Counted from the stretch's first letter, positions 25,776 through 35,267 are shown. The stretch: 64,000 bases of DNA from Clostridium_AD sp964467165 (GCA_964467165.1 CAYXOL010000014.1:1-64000), one strand, 5' to 3'. Translations and numbers: made by a program. The notes: generated by a model from the letters alone, not told the origin.

Positions 25776-26147
25776 TTATACATTGTATTCAAATAAAATA
25801 AAGTTTAAGTAAATATAATTAGAACCAAAATCTATATTTAATAATGCCTTGATAAACTCAAGTGTATCATTATTGGCTTGTTCACATTGTCTTGCGTTGA
25901 ACTTATACATGGTAAGCCATGCCAGGATTGCAAACAGCGGAAGTAATGCTGATGCCATCAGCATGCTAGGGTTAAACTCATCTTAGAAAAGCCAACTGTT
26001 CAAAAATAATACCTGTATAAATGTATAAAAGCATGCCAAGACTGACAACCAAATACAGAAGCCGATGTTATAAACCTTGCTAAATTTGAAATCACCTTCA
26101 ATGACAGTTTCATTAAAAGTTTTTGACACCTGTGCTTCGAAATTCAT
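25776..26147 (-). pseudogene. Broken two-span membrane protein gene
   Basis: Reading the minus strand from ATG at 26145-26147 gives a hydrophilic start (MNFEAQVSKTFNE), a membrane segment ending FLNSWLF, an in-frame TAA (25983-25985), then a second membrane segment (MLMASALLPLFAILAWLTMYKF region) and a tail. The ATG overlaps the nitrilase stop as ATGA, so it was the next gene of that operon. Family not recognised. Either the stop disables it or two shorter proteins are made. Confidence 0.5.
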
Positions 26148-26917
26148 CGCAGGAGCTCATTAGAGTAATGTATTCGTCCTCTTTGACCAAAATCCATTGT
26201 GGGTGTATTATAATCATAAATAATTAGATACTCTTGATTCCTTGGGGCTTCACAAACAATATGACCGTTTGAATCAATAACCGCCGTTGGCGCTGTTTGG
26301 AATTTAGATATACTGTTAACCGATATTATTGTCATTGCATTTTCCACAGCTCTTGTTACTAGATGAGATTTAATTATACCGTATCTTTCTTTTAAGTCTT
26401 GCTCTGATACATCACAAAAACTAACAAAACATAGTTCAACATTTGATTTAAATAATTCCCTAAAGTACTCTGGGAATCGGACTTCAAAACAAATTCGAAA
26501 GCCTATTTGAATAGCATCAATTTGGTATATACCTAATGATGCGCCTTTTGTAAAATTATCTGAATCCCACCCCCATAATGCTCTCTTATCATAGTTCCCT
26601 ATAATTTCACCATTGGGGTCAATTAGCTGCAACGAGTTATAGTACTTGGAACTTTTTTTTCTTATAGTTCCTAAAACGATATACATGTCATATTTTTTAG
26701 CAAGTTGTTTAATTTCCTGTAAATTTGAATTTAGGATTTCAAAATTAATTTTTTTAATAGAGGGTGTTTCAACAGGCGGGTATCCGCAAGTTGCACATTC
26801 TTGAAAAACAAGAAGCCTAACCTTATTTTGATATGAACTAGTAATACCCCTAATTATTGCTTCATGGTTGTCAGAAATACTGTCACTACCATGAAACTGA
26901 AAAACTCCAACTTTCAT
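26144..26917 (-). CDS. Carbon-nitrogen hydrolase (nitrilase superfamily)
   Basis: A 257-residue amidase/nitrilase-fold enzyme with the full catalytic triad: Glu40 in VFQECATCGYPP, Lys111 in YDKRALWG and Cys143 in FRICFEVRFPE. It hydrolyses or condenses carbon-nitrogen bonds; the branch (aliphatic amidase, carbamoylase or other) cannot be told. AAGGAGGAGG precedes the ATG. Its stop overlaps the start of the broken membrane protein. Confidence 0.88.
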   Translation of the reverse strand: MKVGVFQFHGSDSISDNHEAIIRGITSSYQNKVRLLVFQECATCGYPPVETPSIKKINFEILNSNLQEIKQLAKKYDMYIVLGTIRKKSSKYYNSLQLIDPNGEIIGNYDKRALWGWDSDNFTKGASLGIYQIDAIQIGFRICFEVRFPEYFRELFKSNVELCFVSFCDVSEQDLKERYGIIKSHLVTRAVENAMTIISVNSISKFQTAPTAVIDSNGHIVCEAPRNQEYLIIYDYNTPTMDFGQRGRIHYSNELLR

Positions 26918-27038
26918 TCATCCTCCTCCTTATATGTCCTATTTTATTGCTATATATATTCTTTGTGTCATAATACTCAATTAGTAGTTGTTAAAATTTT
27001 ATGTTTCACATATGGTTGTGCTACAGTTTACAGGTCAA

Positions 27039-27596
27039 TTATGATTCTAATATTTTTGCTATTATATCATCATATGAAACTTTTGAAAAATCCGTTGAAT
27101 CTACAATAATTCGTATATCCCCATATTCAAAATCTCTGCACGATTTAGTGGCTTTTTTAAAAAACTCAAAATCACTAAAGTAATTAATTGAAACAAGACC
27201 CTGATGTCTTTCCTCCGTGGTATCTCTTGCCAAAAATCGCCGGTGTATGACCTCAACATTTCCGTCGAATAACACCCTAATTACTCTATATTTGTATTTG
27301 CTGACTTTTGAATTTAATATTTCGGGACATGGATTTGTAAAATTACTTTCAAGAATAAATGTCTGATTAGTTTTCATAAGCATTTCACAAAAGTGAAAAG
27401 ATAAATCGTACGCTAATCCCCCGTATTTTTGACTTTCTGTACGGATATTTGTATCATAATGAACTTTATCCCATATTATTTCTTTAAGCTTATCTTTGCA
27501 AACTAAAGGTACTTGCATTTTATCTGATAAATAGTTTGCAAATGTGGTTTTTCCTGCTGCAGGCATTCCAGCGATTATTATTAAAGTTTTAATCAA
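27039..27596 (-). CDS. P-loop kinase (AAA_33/zeta-toxin-like)
   Basis: A 185-residue nucleoside-kinase-like protein with Walker A GMPAAGKTT (10-18), a lid region containing FDGNVEVIHRRFLAR and TFILESNF in the middle. It resembles small AAA_33 kinases that phosphorylate sugars, nucleosides or antibiotics. No antitoxin-like partner is adjacent, so a toxin role is unlikely. Stop lies ~120 bases from the nitrilase start. Confidence 0.78.
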   Translation of the reverse strand: MIKTLIIIAGMPAAGKTTFANYLSDKMQVPLVCKDKLKEIIWDKVHYDTNIRTESQKYGGLAYDLSFHFCEMLMKTNQTFILESNFTNPCPEILNSKVSKYKYRVIRVLFDGNVEVIHRRFLARDTTEERHQGLVSINYFSDFEFFKKATKSCRDFEYGDIRIIVDSTDFSKVSYDDIIAKILES

Positions 27597-27674
27597 ATAA
27601 TTTACCTCATCACTTACTAGAGTATATAAATAATTTTCACTTCACATTTCACAGATATACAATTAACAAATACT

Positions 27675-28565
27675 TTAATAATTAACTATCGGAATAATTT
27701 TTGCTCCACACGCTTTCTCATAAAATTCAATGCAACCTGCATTTCCAATTATACATGTCATAAACCCAAGTTTTTTCATATCTGACAAACAAGCATTTAA
27801 TAATGCTTGCCCAATTTTTCTTCCTCTGTATTCTCTTAAAACTCCTACTGGTCCAAAATATCCTTTTCTTTGCCTTGATATATTATATCCTGCAAATCCT
27901 ACTATATTTTTATCTATCAAAGCTATATAAATGGGTATGTCGCCCAGTTCAAACCCATACTCTATGGTCTTAGCCCATCGTTCATAAAAATTTTTCAGCA
28001 CAAACTCTCTAAGCATATCTATATCATTATCAGTAACTTTTTTTATAAATGCCTTCTCTATATAATTAATGCTAAAAACATTACTAAGATTAACAATCAT
28101 ATCCCTTGGCTGTGCAATAATTGAAAGTATTAGTTCCTTATCCAAGCCATTTAAACATTGTTTGGTTAATTTATCATTACAATTTAATACAGCCCTTACT
28201 ACTTGTCCATCGTTAACAAATATTTGACCATGCTCCTCATAAAGCTCTGTTAACCTTTTTGCCTCAAAAAGAATATCCTTAGTTAACAGTGATATATTTA
28301 TAATTGAGGTATCTTTACCTTTAATTTGCACATAATCATTAGAATACTCACCTAAAATAGATGAATTTATCTTGTCTTCTATAGCTGTAGTATCCACTGA
28401 AATTATTGATTTTAATTCATTATTAACTGCAGCATCTATTTTAAATGCGGCTAAAAATAAATGTACAGGATGAATAGAATTGAATTTATTCTCCTTTGCT
28501 ATATTATCTGCATATTTAATTAAGCTAAAAGCCCTTGGAGTAAAACGTATATTCTCAATTATCAT
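27675..28565 (-). CDS. Clp_N-GNAT fusion protein
   Basis: A 296-residue protein with two parts. Residues ~1-145 resemble the Clp N-terminal (R) domain of ClpA/B/C chaperones: FTPRAFSLIKYADNIAKE, then HPVHLFLAAF, with a second repeat near LLTKDILFEAKRLTELYEE. Residues ~170-296 are a GNAT acetyltransferase, with VGVLREYRGRKIGQALL as the CoA loop and GCIEFYEKACGAK at the end. There is no ATPase. AGGAGG precedes the ATG. The Clp part may bind substrate or adaptor. Function inferred only. Confidence 0.75.
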   Translation of the reverse strand: MIIENIRFTPRAFSLIKYADNIAKENKFNSIHPVHLFLAAFKIDAAVNNELKSIISVDTTAIEDKINSSILGEYSNDYVQIKGKDTSIINISLLTKDILFEAKRLTELYEEHGQIFVNDGQVVRAVLNCNDKLTKQCLNGLDKELILSIIAQPRDMIVNLSNVFSINYIEKAFIKKVTDNDIDMLREFVLKNFYERWAKTIEYGFELGDIPIYIALIDKNIVGFAGYNISRQRKGYFGPVGVLREYRGRKIGQALLNACLSDMKKLGFMTCIIGNAGCIEFYEKACGAKIIPIVNY

Positions 28566-28601
28566 TTTTTCCTCCTATGATTAACGGTATTTATATCATC
28601 T

Positions 28602-29246
28602 TCACATTAATAAACTCTCTGATGGGTTATTATCATCCCTAGAATATACAATAAATTTAGGCTCCTCAGACAGACAGATGAATAAACTTTCAATAGAACC
28701 TTCTTGCCTTTTAATACCTAGATTATCTGCAATGCTTTGTTGAATCTCACAAAAATCAGGCATATCTTCTACTCTTTCTTTTATACCCAGTTCTATTCTC
28801 TTTTGTATATCCTCATTATAACGATTTAATAAATCTATCCAAAATGGATAAAAAATTATTAAGGATAATAACTCTTTCACATTATTTGATATCTTACCCG
28901 ATTGCCCCTCTGAACTCACGTAAGCAATAGGAGTGCTTTGATCTTCTATATTACCAATACCTTCAATAAATCCATAAACACCGCCACCTTTATCCTTAGC
29001 AAATATGTTAAATTGTTCTTTTGAGTAGAATAAATAATCTTCTTCATTCTCGCATATTATAAAGTCACAGTATTGTTCTAACAAAGAGAAAACAAGTTTT
29101 CCCTGCTTTCTGTGTGGTGGTTCTATAAGTGTGGTTGGAGGAAAATTTTCTTGTTTAACCTGGTTGTTTTGACCATTTGATCCAGCAGTAAAGTATGCAG
29201 TTGGGCCATCTGTCATCTTATCTAATTTATCAAAATTATTAGCCAT
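28602..29246 (-). CDS. Hypothetical protein, possibly SMI1/KNR4 (SUKH)-like
   Basis: A ~214-residue soluble protein. Middle residues carry GVYGFIEGIGNIED, then PIAYVSSEGQSGKISNNVKELLSL, which resembles SUKH-fold immunity/regulatory proteins, where ...IAYVSSEG... precedes a helix with hydrophobic residues. No toxin gene is adjacent. Start: Met at 29244-29246 behind GGGAGG; 13 further codons upstream are in frame but without a site. Lies upstream of and in the same direction as the Clp_N-GNAT gene. Confidence 0.55.
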   Translation of the reverse strand: MANNFDKLDKMTDGPTAYFTAGSNGQNNQVKQENFPPTTLIEPPHRKQGKLVFSLLEQYCDFIICENEEDYLFYSKEQFNIFAKDKGGGVYGFIEGIGNIEDQSTPIAYVSSEGQSGKISNNVKELLSLIIFYPFWIDLLNRYNEDIQKRIELGIKERVEDMPDFCEIQQSIADNLGIKRQEGSIESLFICLSEEPKFIVYSRDDNNPSESLLM

Positions 29247-29389
29247 TTTTATAATTCCTCCCGTTGTGCAGTATAATATCATCATATTATAGGAGTTTTT
29301 ATTGAATGTTTCCTTTTGTGTAGTGCTGTCAACTCTATTCCTTCATAAGCACATTTTTTATCCATAAATCTTTATTTAAGAAATCTACA

Positions 29390-29572
29390 TTATATCTTAT
29401 TACCTCCAGCAGTATTGGTACCTATTAAGGTAGCAAATTTAGTGCGTTTAATTATAGCTGCTAAGCAATGATTACATGTTATCATAAATACAACTTTTAA
29501 TACATTGAATTTTTGGTGTTTAATGGTATAATTTACATAAGATAATATCAACAATATCAGTAAGTATATCAC
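29390..29572 (-). pseudogene. S41 peptidase-like remnant
   Basis: The minus strand encodes VVFMITCNHCLAAIIKRTKF followed by ATLIGTNTAGGNKI. ATLIGTNTAGG is the conserved stretch after the catalytic region of C-terminal-processing (S41) peptidases. The Ser/Lys region and everything else are gone and no ribosome site is seen, so only a fragment remains. Confidence 0.4.
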
Positions 29573-29596
29573 TATGGTATATAAGGAGGAAGTACT

Positions 29597-29818
29597 ATGA
29601 TAATTTTTACATTAATACTTTTGGGCATATCCATGGCAATGGGAATATATTCAATTAAATATCCAAAAAAAGTTTTTGGTTTTCAAGTTTTTTGGAATTT
29701 AAGACGAGATGCTAACCCAATTGAAATGGAATGTGCAATAGATTTCATTAGAATTAAAGCAATAATTGTCGTAATAATTAACATTATTCTGTTACTGGCT
29801 ATACTTACACAATTTTAA
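29597..29818 (+). CDS. Small two-span membrane protein
   Basis: A 73-residue protein with membrane segments at ~2-19 and ~52-71 and a conserved-looking middle (YPKKVFGFQVFWNLRRDANP). AAGGAGG precedes the ATG. The layout fits a small Firmicute membrane family without known function. It is the only + gene in this part. Confidence 0.65.
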   Translation: MIIFTLILLGISMAMGIYSIKYPKKVFGFQVFWNLRRDANPIEMECAIDFIRIKAIIVVIINIILLLAILTQF

Positions 29819-29842
29819 GTGTTATTTAATTTCACATTTTTG

Positions 29843-30004
29843 TTATATATGTTTGTTCCGTACCACTTGGCTTTGCTCCATCTGTTGCCCTAACATCTTT
29901 ACAACTCCCGCAGCAGGCATCGGCTTATAGTAATAATCCCCCTGAACTTCATCACATAGCTCATCTGCTAAAAATTTCAATTGCGCTTCAGTTTCAACGC
30001 CATT
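29843..30004 (-). pseudogene. EAL-domain gene fragment
   Basis: The minus strand reads NGVETEAQLKFLADELCDEV, then QGDYYYKPMPAAGVV to a TAA at 29843. GVET...QLxFL...CDExQG.Y..KP.P is the C-terminal signature of EAL cyclic-di-GMP phosphodiesterases. Upstream of it no EAL sequence is left, so this is a 5'-deleted remnant of ~50 codons. Confidence 0.7.
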
Positions 30005-30051
30005 TAAATTGGATCAATTAGCAATTTAAATAATCTTTTATTAAAGAAAAG

Positions 30052-30075
30052 CTCTTAGAGCTATGGCCCTAAGAG
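30052..30075 (-). terminator. Intrinsic terminator
   Basis: CTCTTAG / CTAAGAG with an A/T-rich loop, followed in minus-strand RNA by CUUUUCUUU. It ends the transcript of the minus-strand membrane gene starting at 30533. Confidence 0.75.
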
Positions 30076-30128
30076 TTTCAATATATGTTATGTTATTTTA
30101 TTTTTCAAGAATTTATTTATAAAACTCA

Positions 30129-30533
30129 TTATGAAATAGGAATCTTTTTATAAAAGTATTTTCCAGTTGGTAAGATGAATATTAATTGTATAAATGTTTC
30201 AATAATGTTTTGAGAAAAAAATAGTTGTTTATTTTGTAGAGACCAAATAATACTTACTATTAAAAAAAATATAGTATACATTATCATTAGCAAGTAACCC
30301 CATGTTTTTAATTTTAAAAATCCATAAGATGCTATTAGAAGAATTATAGGCAGTAATATCTGCGTTATGCCCTGTGAAAAAAAAGGTATTGGTATAAGAT
30401 AAATCCCAGATTGTTGCGTAGAATTTGAAAACTTTAGAAAATTAGGAAATAATGCTATTACTATTGATAATAAAGCGCCTAAAAAAGATATATCTCCAAT
30501 TAAGGTTATTATAAAAGGCCTATTTTTATTCAT
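30129..30533 (-). CDS. Hypothetical four-span membrane protein
   Basis: A 134-residue very hydrophobic protein with four predicted membrane segments (~8-28, ~50-70, ~75-95, ~108-125). No family recognised. GAGAGTGAG precedes the start. It lies downstream of the anti-sigma gene in the same direction, so it may belong to that regulon. Confidence 0.55.
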   Translation of the reverse strand: MNKNRPFIITLIGDISFLGALLSIVIALFPNFLKFSNSTQQSGIYLIPIPFFSQGITQILLPIILLIASYGFLKLKTWGYLLMIMYTIFFLIVSIIWSLQNKQLFFSQNIIETFIQLIFILPTGKYFYKKIPIS

Positions 30534-30622
30534 ACATTCTCACTCTCCACTTTACCTTTTTGTTTTAAATCATTATATCTATATTTCTCCAAAAACAAGG
30601 ATACTTTAATTTAGTGTATGCT

Positions 30623-31393
30623 TTATTTTAAAAGTCCAAGTATTTTTTTCATTTCAGCATCTGCAAAATCATATGGCATGAGTACATCATTCTTTATATT
30701 ATTATCAAACCAAATCATGGTTTTAAAATTTTTATCATCAGTAGCAAATTTTATTTTCAAATTATTGATAATTATATCCTCAGTCCTAAGGTCTGAATTC
30801 ATAGAAATTGTTTCTGCTTCATTTTCAGATATGGTACTTTGATAGATTCCAATTATTTTTCCCGTACTATTTGTATAAGTTTGATTAACACTAAAATAAT
30901 CCCCCATAGCTTTTACAAGTTTTACTGTTTCTAACTTATACCCTTCAGGTATGTATTTGGGAACTAAAAGCTCAAAAGGAACCTCTTTTTTAGCCTGCTC
31001 TATGGTCACTATCTTTTCTATCTGATCTGCACTATCATTTGATTTTAAAACACTATTATTTGAATTTTTATCTAAACCACCATTTGTATTAAACTTAATA
31101 TCTTTAGTAGATCCCCTTAACTCCTCAAATGTTTTTATAATGTTAAATTTAAAAGCAGTTACCTTTGGAATTGATGTGAGGAATGTTGAGAGAATTATAA
31201 TCAATGTAAAACTAGCAACCATTGCTATCTTTTTTGATATAGACGATCTGTTCTTTTTTTCTTTTAGATTGCTATGAAATTTATTCATTGTTATATTAAA
31301 ATCAGGAATATCTAAATTAGAATGTATATCCATTTCCCTATTAAATTCCGTATACGTATCTTTTATAATTCTATCTATACTATTCTGCTTCAT
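30623..31393 (-). CDS. Anti-sigma-factor-like membrane protein with DUF4367 domain
   Basis: A 256-residue single-pass protein. Residues 1-58 are cytoplasmic, residues ~59-77 are the membrane segment, and the outer part (~130-256) matches DUF4367: PFELLVPKYIPEGYKLETV, then YFSVNQTYTN and a late FADAEMKKIL. Its gene starts 16 bases after the ECF sigma factor gene, the usual sigma/anti-sigma arrangement. The outside domain likely senses an envelope signal. Confidence 0.78.
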   Translation of the reverse strand: MKQNSIDRIIKDTYTEFNREMDIHSNLDIPDFNITMNKFHSNLKEKKNRSSISKKIAMVASFTLIIILSTFLTSIPKVTAFKFNIIKTFEELRGSTKDIKFNTNGGLDKNSNNSVLKSNDSADQIEKIVTIEQAKKEVPFELLVPKYIPEGYKLETVKLVKAMGDYFSVNQTYTNSTGKIIGIYQSTISENEAETISMNSDLRTEDIIINNLKIKFATDDKNFKTMIWFDNNIKNDVLMPYDFADAEMKKILGLLK

Positions 31394-31409
31394 ATGGTTT
31401 CACCTCTTT

Positions 31410-31976
31410 TTAATCTATAACTCCTGCAGAAACTTGAAAAGATTCATCAGCACATATAAGATAGTCATATATCTTTTTTTTTGCTCTTTTATGTTTTGTT
31501 TTAACCGTGCTTTCATTTAAGTTTAGTATCAACGCTATTTCATTAAAATTCAAGTCATTATAATATCTTAAATATATTATCTCTTGGTCAACTGGATTTA
31601 AGATTTTAATAGACTCCTTTACCTGCTTTTTTATTTCCCATTTTAGCAATAATTCTTCCGGAATATCTTCCGAAGAACTCCCTAATAGTTCTAGGTAAGG
31701 ATCTTCACTGGGAATTTCCCTGTTATATTTCCTAAGCCATGATAAACTCTCATTCTTCGCTATAGTAAAAATCCAGGGTTTAAACTTTGTTATATCTTGA
31801 ATTGTATCAAATTTTTCATAAGCTTTCATTAAGGTCTGTTGAAGCATATCATCAGTTAAAGTTTGATTTTTTATAATGGAATATATAAATTTATATAGAT
31901 CTTTATATACAATGGAAATCTGATGCTCAAAATTGTTTTTTCTTTTGTTAGTTTTAAGTATATCAATAAATTTCAT
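31410..31976 (-). CDS. ECF-type RNA polymerase sigma factor
   Basis: A ~188-residue sigma-70 family factor. Region 2 contains DDMLQQTLMKAYEKFDTI and KFKPWIFTIAKNESLSWLRK, and region 4 is ILNPVDQEIIYLRYYNDLNFNEIALILNLNES (quoted in parts) with helix-turn-helix STVKTKHKRAKKKI. Start: Met at 31974-31976 preceded by AAGGAGA. It directs RNA polymerase to stress promoters and is probably held by the adjacent membrane anti-sigma. Its own promoter is expected upstream at 32001-32078. Confidence 0.88.
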   Translation of the reverse strand: MKFIDILKTNKRKNNFEHQISIVYKDLYKFIYSIIKNQTLTDDMLQQTLMKAYEKFDTIQDITKFKPWIFTIAKNESLSWLRKYNREIPSEDPYLELLGSSSEDIPEELLLKWEIKKQVKESIKILNPVDQEIIYLRYYNDLNFNEIALILNLNESTVKTKHKRAKKKIYDYLICADESFQVSAGVID

Positions 31977-32078
31977 TACTATTCTCCTTAGGTTAATCAC
32001 TACATAATATTCTTAATTTCTAGAATATTATACCATTAAAGGATATTTAAATAAATCAATTATGATCGTTATTTATTT

Positions 32079-32351
32079 TCACACCACATTCCCTTTACTG
32101 GATACTCCATATACAATATTTATTTTATATACAAAATAAAACAAATATAAAACTTCAGCAATAATTGCCATTCCACTAGCATTCTGTTTTAAAATTAATC
32201 CTGCTACTATTCCAGTTTGGAAAACCAGTGTAGCTATTAGGCTAATTATTTGATATAGGTATTTTTTTTTGTTTTTAAAATTCCTTATATAAAAGGTCAA
32301 AGTAGCCATAATAAGCATCATATTAAATATTATAATTATATTTAGAATCAT
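32079..32351 (-). CDS. Small three-span membrane protein
   Basis: A 90-residue hydrophobic protein with three predicted spans (~3-21, ~32-52, ~60-80). No family recognised. GGGGAGG precedes the ATG. It lies upstream of the sigma gene on the same strand; possible operon member. Confidence 0.55.
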   Translation of the reverse strand: MILNIIIIFNMMLIMATLTFYIRNFKNKKKYLYQIISLIATLVFQTGIVAGLILKQNASGMAIIAEVLYLFYFVYKINIVYGVSSKGNVV

Positions 32352-32433
32352 ATAAACGCCTCCCCTTACAGATTAGACGAAAATAACTCAAATAAAGTTT
32401 CACATTTTTCAAAATATGAATAATAAATATAAA

Positions 32434-32468
32434 AAAAGTAAGCTGAAAATATTTTTCAACTTACTTTT
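32434..32468 (-). terminator. Terminator of the xylose ABC operon
   Basis: AAAAGTAAGCTGAAAA / TTTTCAACTTACTTTT forms a long stem. In minus-strand RNA it is followed by UUUAUAUUU, 26 bases past the xylH stop. Confidence 0.88.
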
Positions 32469-32494
32469 CCAATGAATATCAAAAATAATTTTCA

Positions 32495-33670
32495 TTAGGC
32501 TTTAGATTTCATTTTAGAAATTACGTCAAATGCGACAGCGCTCAACAGTACTAATCCTTTAATAGACATTTGCCAGTCACTTCCAACTCCAAGTATAGAC
32601 ATACCATTATTTAGTACTCCCATTACTAAGGCTCCTATGATAGCCCCAATAATTGTACCTACTCCGCCATATGCAGAAGCTCCACCTATAAAACAAGCTG
32701 CAATTGCATCTAGTTCAAAATTCAGACCTGCTGAAGGTGATGCTGAGTTAATACGAGATGCAAACATTATACCTGCTACAGCGGATAAAACAGCCATATT
32801 AACATAGGATAAGAACAAAACCTTATTTGTATTTATACCTGAAAGTTTTGCTGCCTTTTCATTTCCGCCCATTGCATATAGGTACCTTCCAGGAACAGTC
32901 CTTGTAGTAAATATAGAGTAACCTGTTATGAGAATTCCTATAAGTATTAATGCTATTGGAATTCCTTTATATGCTGCTAACCAATAGAAGAATAAATTAA
33001 TTACAACTATCATACTTGCTATTTGAAGTACAAACAAAGCTAAAGATGTAACTACAAAATCACTCTTTTGTTTTTTTGTTCTGTTTTTCAATTGTATAAA
33101 TATATATATAACAGATATTATAACACCTAGAAAAATAGCTGTGAAATTTAGCTTTGTCCCGAGTCTATTGAAAATATCAGGCACAAATCCAGAGCTTAAC
33201 TTTTGAAAACTCTCTGGAAAAGGTGCTAGCGTTAACCCTTTCAGCATTGTAACAGTAAGTCCCCTAAATAAAAGCATTCCTGCAAGAGTTACTATAAATG
33301 CAGGTATTCTTATGTATGCAATCCAAAATCCTTGCCACATTCCAATAACTAATGCCACAACAAGTGTTAATGCTATTGCAAGTACTATATTCATTTTCAT
33401 AGTTATTATTAGTGTACCGGCAATGGACCCAATTAAAGCACATAATGAACCTACTGACAGGTCAATATTACCACCTGTTAATATTGTAAGAGTCATACCT
33501 ATTGCTAAAATAAAAACATACCCATTCTGAAGTATTAAATTTGTTACATTCATGGGAACTAAAAGGATACCCTTGGTAGCAATTTGAAAAAATATTATTA
33601 TTACTACTAGGGCAATAAGCATTGCATACTGTCTTATATTCTTTTTGAAAATATTTTTAATCGCATCCAT
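32495..33670 (-). CDS. xylH: Xylose ABC transporter permease
   Basis: A ~391-residue permease with ~10 spans and the sugar-permease signature (IDLSVGSLCALIG) near 70; close to XylH/MmsB/GguB. It forms the channel for the D-xylose importer with XylG and XylF. Start: Met at 33668-33670 with GGAGG before it; the start overlaps the xylG stop as TAATG, so they are translationally coupled. The longer ORF adds 11 codons that lie inside xylG. Confidence 0.9.
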   Translation of the reverse strand: MDAIKNIFKKNIRQYAMLIALVVIIIFFQIATKGILLVPMNVTNLILQNGYVFILAIGMTLTILTGGNIDLSVGSLCALIGSIAGTLIITMKMNIVLAIALTLVVALVIGMWQGFWIAYIRIPAFIVTLAGMLLFRGLTVTMLKGLTLAPFPESFQKLSSGFVPDIFNRLGTKLNFTAIFLGVIISVIYIFIQLKNRTKKQKSDFVVTSLALFVLQIASMIVVINLFFYWLAAYKGIPIALILIGILITGYSIFTTRTVPGRYLYAMGGNEKAAKLSGINTNKVLFLSYVNMAVLSAVAGIMFASRINSASPSAGLNFELDAIAACFIGGASAYGGVGTIIGAIIGALVMGVLNNGMSILGVGSDWQMSIKGLVLLSAVAFDVISKMKSKA

Positions 33671-35208
33671 TATTTTACCTCCAGATTGCATTTCATTATG
33701 CACTTCATTATACTTTCTTGTGATGCATCTTTTTTAGATAATTCACCCACAATTTTACCCTCATTCATAACATAAACCCGATCACAAATTCCAAGTATTT
33801 CTGGAAGTTCTGAGGAGATAAATATAATAGACTTTCCTTGGTCTGCCAGCTTATTAATTATGTTATAAATCTCATACTTAGCTCCAACATCAATTCCCCT
33901 GGTAGGTTCATCTAATATCAATATTTCAGGATCTGTAAATATCCATTTACTAAGCACAACCTTCTGCTGATTTCCTCCAGATAAGTTCCCAGTATTTTGA
34001 AGAATACTAGAAGATTTTATATTTAGCCTTTTTCGATAATCTTCAGCAACTTGAATTTCACTATAATCATTCACAAAGTTACGTTTACTTATTTTCTTAA
34101 GATTCGCAAGTGAGATATTGCTTTTAATATCCTGCATTAGAACAAGCCCTGCACTTTTACGATCCTCAGTAACATAAGCTAGTCCATTGTCTATGGCCTG
34201 ACGAACGTTTTTTAAAGTCAGTTCCTTACCATCTTTTATAATTTTTCCGCTTATATTCTTTCCATATGCCCTTCCGAAGATGCTCATAGCAAGTTCAGTT
34301 CTTCCTGAACCCATTAGTCCAGAAAATCCTACTATTTCTCCTTTTCGAACATTAATATTTACATTATTAATCACCTTTTTGTCTTCAACGATAGGATGAT
34401 ACACATTCCAATCCTTTACTTCAAGTACAACTTCACCAATATTGGATTCATGACTTGGAAAACGATTTGTTAATTCTCGACCTACCATTCCTTTAATTAT
34501 TCTATCTTCACATAAATCCTTATCATCTTTATTAAGTGTTTCAATAGTTTCACCGTCACGAATAATAGTAATTGCATCAGAAACTTTTAAAATTTCATTT
34601 AATTTGTGTGAAATAAGAATTGATGTAATTCCATCTTTCTTTAGCTCTAAGAGAAGTTTCAATAAATTATTGGAATCCTCCTCATTAAGCGCAGCGGTTG
34701 GTTCATCAAGGATAAGCAGTTTTACGTTTTGACCAAGCGCCTTTGCTATTTCAACAAGCTGTTGCTTACCAACTCCAATATCTTTAATTATTGTATCAGA
34801 CTCTTCTTTAAGCCCAACCTTTTTTAATAGTGCCTTTGTTCTAAAATGGGTTTCATCCCAATTAATAAATTGATTTTTTGATATTTCATTTCCTAAAAAT
34901 ATATTTTCTGCTATAGATAGATATGGAATAAGAGCTAATTCCTGATGAATTATTGCAATTCCTATTTTTTTACTATCCACTACATTTTTAAAATTACATT
35001 CTTTTCCTTGATATATTATTTCACCACTATAAGTTCCATATTTATATACACCGCTAAGCACATTCATAAGCGTGGATTTTCCTGCTCCATTCTCACCAAT
35101 TAGAGCATGAATTGCTCCTGACTTAACTTTAAGATTTACATTATCAAGGGCTTTTACACCAGGAAAAAGCTTTGTAATATTTCTCATTTCAAGCATAAAT
35201 TCATCCAT
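33670..35208 (-). CDS. xylG: Xylose ABC transporter ATPase (double NBD)
   Basis: A 512-residue protein with two ABC domains. NBD1 has Walker A GENGAGKST and Walker B LLILDEPTAAL. NBD2 has a degenerate Walker A region (GLMGSGRTE), the signature LSGGNQQKV and Walker B ILILDEPTRGID. This is the normal layout for XylG/MglA-type sugar ATPases, where the second site is partly inactive. TAGGAG precedes the ATG. It follows xylF after a hairpin. Confidence 0.92.
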   Translation of the reverse strand: MDEFMLEMRNITKLFPGVKALDNVNLKVKSGAIHALIGENGAGKSTLMNVLSGVYKYGTYSGEIIYQGKECNFKNVVDSKKIGIAIIHQELALIPYLSIAENIFLGNEISKNQFINWDETHFRTKALLKKVGLKEESDTIIKDIGVGKQQLVEIAKALGQNVKLLILDEPTAALNEEDSNNLLKLLLELKKDGITSILISHKLNEILKVSDAITIIRDGETIETLNKDDKDLCEDRIIKGMVGRELTNRFPSHESNIGEVVLEVKDWNVYHPIVEDKKVINNVNINVRKGEIVGFSGLMGSGRTELAMSIFGRAYGKNISGKIIKDGKELTLKNVRQAIDNGLAYVTEDRKSAGLVLMQDIKSNISLANLKKISKRNFVNDYSEIQVAEDYRKRLNIKSSSILQNTGNLSGGNQQKVVLSKWIFTDPEILILDEPTRGIDVGAKYEIYNIINKLADQGKSIIFISSELPEILGICDRVYVMNEGKIVGELSKKDASQESIMKCIMKCNLEVK

Positions 35209-35267
35209 CCCTACATCTCCTAACTTTATTACTATAGACTTTTAGATATTCATGTCCTTAAGTTAAA

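Noticed and set aside
27039..27596. Zeta-type toxin
   Set aside because: The P-loop kinase has a zeta-like start but no antitoxin gene next to it; a small-molecule kinase is more likely.
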